Below, in pieces: positions 17,713 to 23,686 of a DNA stretch of 23,686 nucleotides (position 1 is the stretch's first letter; the number at the start of each line of letters is the position of its first letter). The translations under genes were made by a program, and so were the position numbers. Source of the DNA: Ascoidea tarda (nom. inval.). Lineage: Eukaryota > Ascomycota > Saccharomycetes > Ascoideales > Ascoideaceae. The notes under the pieces were generated by a model that searched no databases, was not told where the DNA came from, and was given only the letters and a program-made list of their open reading frames with translations. The stretch is taken from contig JAKTTS010000229.1 of NCBI GenBank assembly GCA_030560485.1, forward strand, positions 1 through 23,686, in the 5' to 3' direction.

Positions 17713-18537
17713 ATGAATCTGTTTGTTACTTCTCCTGGAGCCTATCTTGCCAACCAGACCGCTGCTGGTAAAGCTAGTAACAGCATAGAGTATAAAGATA
17801 ATGATGAGTACATTTGCAAATATAGCTACATGCTTAATAGTAATAATAGAAACGACAACAATAATAACACAAATAGACAACTGATACTTAAAGTTAACTG
17901 TTCAGGTTTTGATATCTCCAAACTACCTTTGGATGTCCTTATTTTTAATGTTCTCATTCATTTAGATTATCCTGAGTTGAACTCATTCTCATGGACGAAT
18001 AAATGCTATTATAATTTAATCAACAATATAAGTTCAAATTTAATTAAATATTTAAAATTCAAACATAATAGATATAAATTGGAAAAGTTTTTTTCAAGTA
18101 AATTTGACTCCAGTACTGCTAATACCAATGTTCAAAAAAATAGTGTTTCAATCCCAACTCCAATTGAGCTATACCAAAAAAATATTTTGATTTCGTTAAA
18201 TTTGTCATTGGATTACTCCAATGTTTTCATTTTATCAAAACTAAAGATTTTAAAGTTTTTAAACATAAAGGATTCTTTGAACAAAAACTTCAAGAAATTA
18301 TATAATAACTATAGCGATTTGAAGCAATTACTAATCAAAAGAAATATTTTAATACTAAATAAAAAAAAGTTGTTTATTCTAAAGAAAATCAAACAACTAA
18401 AGGTGAATGTAATCGATGATTTATTAAAAACCTTTGTCAAATCATATAAATATAATGCATCTCATAAACTACGCAAGATCAATTCTAATGTCAAACTAAA
18501 AAAGTCTTTCTTTGAAAGACTATCATCATCGTCTTAA
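17713..18537 (+). CDS. F-box-like protein of unknown function
   Basis: A 274-residue protein starting at the ATG at 17713. Residues about 67-107 (from FDISKLPLDVL through HLDYPELNSFSWTNKCYYNLI) fit the F-box pattern: LP.D.L...L..L....L......CK....L. F-box proteins bind Skp1 and act as substrate adaptors of SCF ubiquitin ligases, so that role is plausible. The N-terminus has an Asn-rich loop. The C-terminal half is very rich in Lys, Asn, Ile and Leu, predicted helical, with no WD40 or leucine-rich repeats recognised, so no substrate can be proposed. The frame stays open for 109 codons past its TAA stop (see findings). The domain call rests on pattern alone. Confidence 0.7.
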   Translation: MNLFVTSPGAYLANQTAAGKASNSIEYKDNDEYICKYSYMLNSNNRNDNNNNTNRQLILKVNCSGFDISKLPLDVLIFNVLIHLDYPELNSFSWTNKCYYNLINNISSNLIKYLKFKHNRYKLEKFFSSKFDSSTANTNVQKNSVSIPTPIELYQKNILISLNLSLDYSNVFILSKLKILKFLNIKDSLNKNFKKLYNNYSDLKQLLIKRNILILNKKKLFILKKIKQLKVNVIDDLLKTFVKSYKYNASHKLRKINSNVKLKKSFFERLSSSS

Positions 18538-18869
18538 TTGTGTAACACTCTGTACAGTAATATTTACGATATTACTATCTTTTTGTTTGTTCATGTTTTT
18601 GTTTCTTGCTTGGGGTTTTTTATTTGTTTCTTTTCTTTCACTTCTATTCCTTCATTTTCCACTTTTACGCATTTCTGGCTTTTCAATCCATTGTGGTGGT
18701 TGATATTTTTCATGTATATTTTTGTCCACATGGCATGCTGGCACATAAACCATTGCTGTGGATGGAATATCCGGACTCTGTTCTTCATCTTTATGGTTGT
18801 AACACTTTTCTTCTCTTTCGTAATTAGCTTCATTTTCATATACATTTTATATATGTCAATTTAATAAAG
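18538..18869. promoter_or_regulatory. F-box gene 3' flank and GTB1 promoter
   Basis: A spacer of 332 bases, extremely T-rich on the plus strand. Because stop codons need A, all three plus frames are open for 60-109 codons, giving hydrophobic peptides. These are judged to be composition artefacts. TATATA-like words occur close to the GTB1 start (near 18847-18856). No other feature is seen. Confidence 0.6.
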
Positions 18870-20969
18870 ATGTTCAGGATAAAGGCTTTTCACTTGATCT
18901 CTTTTTTCACTTCCTTTCTCTTCTATCAATTAGCCAGTACCAAAGTAATTGGAGTTGCTCCAGCCCACCAACACCTATATGAGCCAGATACTGGAAATAA
19001 ATGGCATTGTTTGTCAAACCCTGAAATAGTACTTGATTTCGATCAGATTAATGACGACTACTGTGATTGTCCAGATGGTAGCGATGAACCTGGAACTTCA
19101 GCTTGTTCCAATGGCAAATTTTACTGCCAAAATGTTGGTTTTAAACCTTCTTATATCCCATCCTTCATGGTTAATGATGGCACCTGTGATTATTTGAATT
19201 GCTGTGATGGTTCCGATGAATATTTTTCGAATATCAATTGTCCAAATAGATGTAATGAATTGAATGAAAAATATCAATCTTACTTTAATCAAATTATTAA
19301 ATTTAATGACAAGGGTCTTAGCTTGAAAAAAATTTACCAGAAAACTTCTTTAAATTTGAAAAACGAGATTATATCGAAATTAAGTCAGGATGAAGCTAAA
19401 TTCAATAGACTAAATAACCAATTAATTCATTTGACAAAAGAATTTAAAAAAATCGAAGAAAATTCCAACAAAAACAATGAAAATTCTCTATTTATCAATG
19501 ATCTCAATGGTTTAAATGAAAAAGTTTTCAGCCCTATTATACTCAGTTTTTTGCAATTAGTTGGTACTTATAACGACAACTTTCATTTATCGTACTCCAA
19601 CTTTTTTAAATTGGAAAATATGTTAAATAATTTATCAAAAAATTTTGATTTATCCATTAATGATTTAGCTGTTAAAAATTCAATCGATTCTTTTAAAGAA
19701 TTCAAAAATAATCTTAACATTATTAATCATATCAACAATAATGATTTGAGTAATTTGAAAACAAGTTTGGGAAACACTTTGAATTTGAAAAATCTTACTG
19801 ATCAAATTTTAGGTGCCTCAAATAATAATAAATTGGATGTAGTTTCAAAAATAAAAAATTCTTTTAATTCAAATTATCAGGAATTTATTAGCACTTATTC
19901 CGATTATATCTCTAAAATTAATACTTCAATAAAATCACTTCAAGAAAACTTAAATCTTTTATTAAATGACCACAATCCTAATTTCAACAATGAAGTAGTC
20001 AAACAAACGATTAAATCCTATCAAGAGTATCTTGCTAATAATGAAAAACTTCAATTTGATCAGAAAAATGAACTTGATAATTATTTTAAAATAGTTAATT
20101 CTACTTTTGAATTATACACTAATCTCATCCATGAAAATAACAAATTAAAGGAGAAAAAGAAAAACGAAGCAATATTGGATAATATTAAAGATTCAGCTCA
20201 ATTTTATCAGACAGATTTGATTCCAGAGAAATCATTCTTGGAAAAACTAAAAGAAAATTATAGAGACATAGTAGAAGACTTTTTAGGGACCAAAGGCCGA
20301 AATGTTGCTAAAAAGGAACCTAAAGTTGACCTTGATGAAAATGAAAATGAAAATGAAAATGGTGCAATTGATATAGATAATCCAGAATTAGCTGAAATAA
20401 AAAGTAAAATTGACAATCTAAAAACAGAGGTTGACAATATTCAAAAAGAAATTAATGAGGTACATAATAAAGAAATCATAAATAGTGATAAGAAGTATGG
20501 CCCAGACGATATTTTAAGATCGTTAAGTGATGAATGTATTTCAGAAACTTTTGGTGATTATATCTATGAATTTTGTTTTACCGGAGAAATTTATCAAAAA
20601 CCAGTGAATGGAAAGAGCAGTAATACAAGAATTGGGAAGTATAATTACGATTTTGAAATAATAGAAGAAAATGACGAATCAAACATTTTTGGTTCAATAA
20701 AGTTTTATGATGATGAAGCTAAAAAATTAAGCAAAATAAAAAAAGTTAGATTAACATTTGAAAATGGTGCAAAGTGTTGGAATGGGCCAATTAGAAAGGG
20801 CGTTGCTACTATTAGATGTGGAATTGAAAACAAAATTCTACAAGTATCAGAGCCTCAAGTGTGTGAATATCATTTTGATATATCCAGTCCAATTGCATGT
20901 TATAAAAACGATGACACTATTGGCGCTGCTAATGAGAAAACAAAATATTTTCTTCATGAAGAACTTTAA
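18870..20969 (+). CDS. GTB1: Glucosidase II beta subunit
   Basis: Regulatory subunit of ER glucosidase II, which trims the two inner glucoses from N-glycans during glycoprotein folding; the beta subunit recognises mannose and holds the catalytic alpha subunit in the ER. The 699 residues compare with 702 in S. cerevisiae Gtb1. A signal peptide covers about residues 1-23. Two cysteine-rich LDL-receptor class A-like modules follow, with DDYCDCPDGSDEPGTSAC and GTCDYLNCCDGSDEY (calcium-binding Asp/Glu). A long Asn/Lys-rich, partly coiled-coil middle region includes a (Glu-Asn)4 repeat encoded at 20337-20360. The C-terminal MRH domain (about residues 552-690) shows DECISETFGDYIYEFCF, KCWNGP and CEYHFDISSPIAC. 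The protein ends in HEEL, an ER-retrieval-like tetrapeptide. It is convergent with the ammonium transporter gene. Confidence 0.95.
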   Translation: MFRIKAFHLISFFTSFLFYQLASTKVIGVAPAHQHLYEPDTGNKWHCLSNPEIVLDFDQINDDYCDCPDGSDEPGTSACSNGKFYCQNVGFKPSYIPSFMVNDGTCDYLNCCDGSDEYFSNINCPNRCNELNEKYQSYFNQIIKFNDKGLSLKKIYQKTSLNLKNEIISKLSQDEAKFNRLNNQLIHLTKEFKKIEENSNKNNENSLFINDLNGLNEKVFSPIILSFLQLVGTYNDNFHLSYSNFFKLENMLNNLSKNFDLSINDLAVKNSIDSFKEFKNNLNIINHINNNDLSNLKTSLGNTLNLKNLTDQILGASNNNKLDVVSKIKNSFNSNYQEFISTYSDYISKINTSIKSLQENLNLLLNDHNPNFNNEVVKQTIKSYQEYLANNEKLQFDQKNELDNYFKIVNSTFELYTNLIHENNKLKEKKKNEAILDNIKDSAQFYQTDLIPEKSFLEKLKENYRDIVEDFLGTKGRNVAKKEPKVDLDENENENENGAIDIDNPELAEIKSKIDNLKTEVDNIQKEINEVHNKEIINSDKKYGPDDILRSLSDECISETFGDYIYEFCFTGEIYQKPVNGKSSNTRIGKYNYDFEIIEENDESNIFGSIKFYDDEAKKLSKIKKVRLTFENGAKCWNGPIRKGVATIRCGIENKILQVSEPQVCEYHFDISSPIACYKNDDTIGAANEKTKYFLHEEL

Positions 20970-21488
20970 TTCCTAAGTACATTAATTCATTATATATTCA
21001 AGAGTAAAGATTTGTAAATTGTTTTTTTGTTTTTATTTTATTTTACTTTATCTTTTTTTTTGTGGTGTTTTTGAGTGAGTGTTTTCTTGAAAAAATTGAG
21101 TGAATATATCTACATTTAAAGACTAATATACTAGTTACAATATTTTAGATTATTTGTTAATAAAAAAAGTAAAATATTTGTCAATTAAAATTTTATTAAA
21201 GTCATACAAACATTAGATTAGTAATTAGAACGTTATAAATTAGCAAGAAAGTTGATAAATTTGGCAGACCTGGCCACAAAATTAGATAGGATTGAAAATA
21301 AAACTAGTTCAAACAGCAAAATCAAAAGATAAACAAAAAAGTAAGAACCAAGCACCAACAAAAAAAATAAAGACATAAATAAACAAAAATAAAAACAGAA
21401 AATAGAGCAAAGTAGCTAAAGAATAAGAACCCATCTTAAAATTTAATTTAATATAAATTATAATGGAAAATTTAATTCAAAGAATGAA
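20970..21488. other. Convergent GTB1 / MEP2 3' region
   Basis: This 519-base AT-rich spacer lies between two convergent stops. It is T-rich next to GTB1 and A-rich on the plus strand next to MEP2, as expected for two 3' ends facing each other. No open frame, RNA gene or repeat worth calling was found. Confidence 0.7.
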
Positions 21489-22946
21489 TTATTGGGATTC
21501 TGGCTTATCTGCTGATTCAGCTTTGTCTTCTTCAGCTGGAATGGCAGCAGATTTTGAAGTGTGTGATTTAACACTTCTGACTGGTTGGGGGATATAGATT
21601 TGTTCATCCTCATCTTGTGTGGTCCATTCACCAATTTGTGCACCATCAGTACCAGAGAATTCTTCTTCGGGTTTTAACCTCAATTTCAAGAAGGGAACCT
21701 TGTCCATTGCCAATAAAATAATTGAAGTTACAACAAAGCCCCACAAGTTAGTTGCACAGCAAGCAGCTAGTTGATAACCTAATTGGACATAATGGCCATT
21801 TAACCAACCACCATCGATCACAGTTGAGCCATCAGTTGCAGCAATATAGTCAGCAGCGAATAAGCCAGTTAATACACTGCCAGTGAAACCACCAACACAA
21901 TGAATAGCAAAAACATCCATACCATCGTCAATACCAATAAGGGATTTAATATCAACAGCAAAGTTACAACAAGTAGCAGTTATTACACCGATTGGAACAG
22001 CAAAGTATACAGGAACAAAACCAGCAGCAGGAGTAATACCAACTAAACCGGAAATTGCACCACAACATAAACCTACAGTTGTGTATTTTCTGTTGGATCT
22101 GAAATAGTCGATGAACATCCAGGTCAAGGCAGCACAAGAAGCAGCTAAATGGGTGTTAACGCAAGCATAGTAAGATCTAATGGTTGAATTACCAGTGGAA
22201 CCACCATTGAAGCCAAACCAACCAAACCAAAGGAAGACGGTTCCTAATACCAAATAAGTGACAGAATGAGGTTTGTATTTGGGAACGCCTTTAACTGTAA
22301 CTGGGTCATTTCTTTTACCTAAAATTAAGGCATAAGCTAAAGCTGAGATACCAGATGTTTGATGAACTGGACCACCACCGGCAAAATCCAAAGCACCTAA
22401 GGTAGCTAGCCATCCATTGGGGTTCCAAGTCCAGTAGGCAATAGGACAGTAAACGACAGTCATCCAGATGAATAAGAAAACCATCATTGGGCCTAATCTT
22501 GCTCTTTCACAAGCACCACCTAACATAAGTGCTGATGTAATAGCAGCGAACATACCTTGGTAGAAGCAAAAAAGGATATCAGGAACCGTTGAAGCAGCAG
22601 ATGGAGCACCTAGGACATCTTTTAAAGCAAAATTTGATAGGGTGCCTAAGAATTCAGAACCGTCGTGGGCAAAAGCTAAAGAGTAACCCCAGAAAAACCA
22701 TTGAAAGGCTACTAAAGAAGTTGCCATAATTGCAGCCCAGATCAAAGACAAGGCATGTTTTTTTCTTGCTAGCCCAGAATATAATAAACCTACACCTGGG
22801 ATAATCATAATAAAAACTAGAATACCAGAGACACCAATCCAAACCATATCAGCACGATCGAATTGGACATTCAAATCGACAGTTAGAGAATCACCACCAG
22901 TACCAGTGCCGGTGATTCCAGAGGGTAAAGCCTCTTCAGCAGACAT
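21489..22946 (-). CDS. MEP2: Ammonium transporter / sensor, Mep2 type
   Basis: Plasma-membrane ammonium permease of the Amt/Mep/Rh family: 485 residues and 11 predicted membrane segments between about residues 34 and 425. The pore histidines are His195 (GGGPVHQTSG) and His349 (DVFAIHCVGG). The first is His in the Mep2 branch but Glu in S. cerevisiae Mep1 and Mep3, which places this protein in the high-affinity, sensing-competent Mep2 class. The cytosolic tail starts LKLRLKPEEE..GTDGAQIGEW and contains IPQPVRS, where Ser458 corresponds to the Npr1-regulated Ser457 of S. cerevisiae Mep2. The upstream region has GATAA cores expected of nitrogen-catabolite control. The start at 22946 fits the family N-terminus before segment 1. 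A pyrimidine/purine-biased leader precedes it. Confidence 0.96.
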   Translation of the reverse strand: MSAEEALPSGITGTGTGGDSLTVDLNVQFDRADMVWIGVSGILVFIMIIPGVGLLYSGLARKKHALSLIWAAIMATSLVAFQWFFWGYSLAFAHDGSEFLGTLSNFALKDVLGAPSAASTVPDILFCFYQGMFAAITSALMLGGACERARLGPMMVFLFIWMTVVYCPIAYWTWNPNGWLATLGALDFAGGGPVHQTSGISALAYALILGKRNDPVTVKGVPKYKPHSVTYLVLGTVFLWFGWFGFNGGSTGNSTIRSYYACVNTHLAASCAALTWMFIDYFRSNRKYTTVGLCCGAISGLVGITPAAGFVPVYFAVPIGVITATCCNFAVDIKSLIGIDDGMDVFAIHCVGGFTGSVLTGLFAADYIAATDGSTVIDGGWLNGHYVQLGYQLAACCATNLWGFVVTSIILLAMDKVPFLKLRLKPEEEFSGTDGAQIGEWTTQDEDEQIYIPQPVRSVKSHTSKSAAIPAEEDKAESADKPESQ

Positions 22947-23686
22947 TTTCAGCAGTGGGTAACGATATATTTAGAATAATTGGGGATAGATTATAATGAT
23001 ATTAAAAGAATTGAACAAAATTAAATCAGATACAGTGTTGAGTGACTTATTGAATCAAAAAAATAGGTCGAACTCAAATAATATTATTGAAAAAACAAAT
23101 AACAAGATCAGTAAAATGGCATAAAAAAACAAAAAAAACAAATAAAAGTTCAAGGAGAGATGGTGGGAGATAGGATAAAAGCAAATACTTATATAGCAAA
23201 TATCTGAAGAAAAGATCATCTTATTAACAAGAAAAATAACTGGGATAATGTGTGAAACCTCAATTGATTTGGAAGGTTATTTTTAAAATTCTGAATTATC
23301 TGGTTATGATCTCCAAGCTTGAGATTGAAGGACAAATGCAGCTTTTGAGTTTTCAAAACAAACAAAATTGCTAAAGTTATTGTTTTTTAAGTGGGTTTTT
23401 GAGTAGTTTGAGTTTGTTTGCCATATGCAACAATATCGTAAAACATTGAATATATTGGTGTGCTTTTGCTGTTGCTTCTGCTGCTTTTGGTGCTGGAGAA
23501 GGTGGATCTACTCAACATGCGGAGGATATCAACAGACATAACTTATACGAGTGAGACCAAAAGAACCACGCTAAACAGACGCTAGACACACGCCATGACT
23601 CATGGCCAAGCTCTTCTCTGAGCACAACAATAGTTCAGCAAAACTGGTCAGATCTGGATCAAATCCTTAAGCATTGGTGGTGCGCG
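22947..23686. promoter_or_regulatory. MEP2 upstream region
   Basis: The last 740 bases hold the MEP2 leader and promoter. A TATATAAG word on the minus strand (23195-23188) lies about 242 bases before the ATG. GATAA cores occur at 23174-23178 (plus) and 23300-23296 (minus), the binding word of GATA factors that control nitrogen-regulated genes. The far end (about 23450-23686) is richer in G and C with a CTG/CTT-rich tract, and no gene reaching the window edge was recognised. Confidence 0.5.
23188..23195 (-). promoter_or_regulatory. TATA box candidate for MEP2
   Basis: TATATAAG on the minus strand matches TATAWAWR and is at a plausible distance from the MEP2 start, with GATAA cores on either side. 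Confidence 0.45.

Noticed and set aside
18538-18864. Possible small membrane protein gene of 108 codons
   Set aside because: It has no ATG near its start, all three frames are open because the region is T-rich, and it occupies the expected GTB1 promoter.
1-23686. Transposon, LTR or viral fossil
   Set aside because: No reverse transcriptase, integrase, transposase, capsid-like frame or long terminal repeat was recognised on either strand; repeats seen are short tandem arrays.

Overview
The window is nuclear DNA of a budding yeast (Saccharomycotina), probably outside the Saccharomycetaceae. Evidence: AT-rich sequence, compact mostly intron-less genes, Asn/Ser-rich disordered proteins, and one small intron with GTAAGT / TACTAAT / TAG signals. 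It also carries a full-length eIF3d gene, which S. cerevisiae lacks, and a xylose-reductase-type aldo-keto reductase. In-frame CTG codons are almost absent from the conserved genes although CTT, CTC, CTA and TTG are all used. This suggests, without proving, a lineage in which CUG is reassigned. The species cannot be named from the sequence.

Layout, left to right: the 3' part of MIF2 (CENP-C, +, cut by the window edge); a GH81 endo-1,3-beta-glucanase (ACF2/ENG2 type, +); TAP42 (+); eIF3d (-); an uncharacterised Asn/Ser-rich protein with a helical, possibly DNA-binding domain and a C-terminal coiled coil (-); PEF1, a penta-EF-hand protein whose first 12 codons lie on a separate exon (-); a long 1.4 kb spacer; the secreted exo-1,3-beta-glucanase EXG1/XOG1 (+); xylose reductase XYL1/GRE3 (+); methylthioadenosine phosphorylase MEU1 (-); a small F-box-like protein (+); the glucosidase II beta subunit GTB1 (+); and a MEP2-type ammonium transporter (-). 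The last 0.74 kb is the MEP2 upstream region.

The genes do not form a pathway cluster. They are a normal housekeeping mix covering kinetochore, TOR signalling, translation, cell wall, ER quality control, nitrogen uptake and methionine salvage. No mobile element, viral fossil, tRNA, rRNA or CRISPR array was recognised. I did not find a convincing undescribed system. The points most worth a second look are: the corrected two-exon PEF1 model; the CTG avoidance; alternative in-frame starts that could give two localisations for the GH81 enzyme and MEU1; the unusual cofactor-loop residue of XYL1; the HEEL C-terminus of GTB1; the uncharacterised 737-residue protein; and a very regular 13-bp tandem repeat upstream of TAP42.
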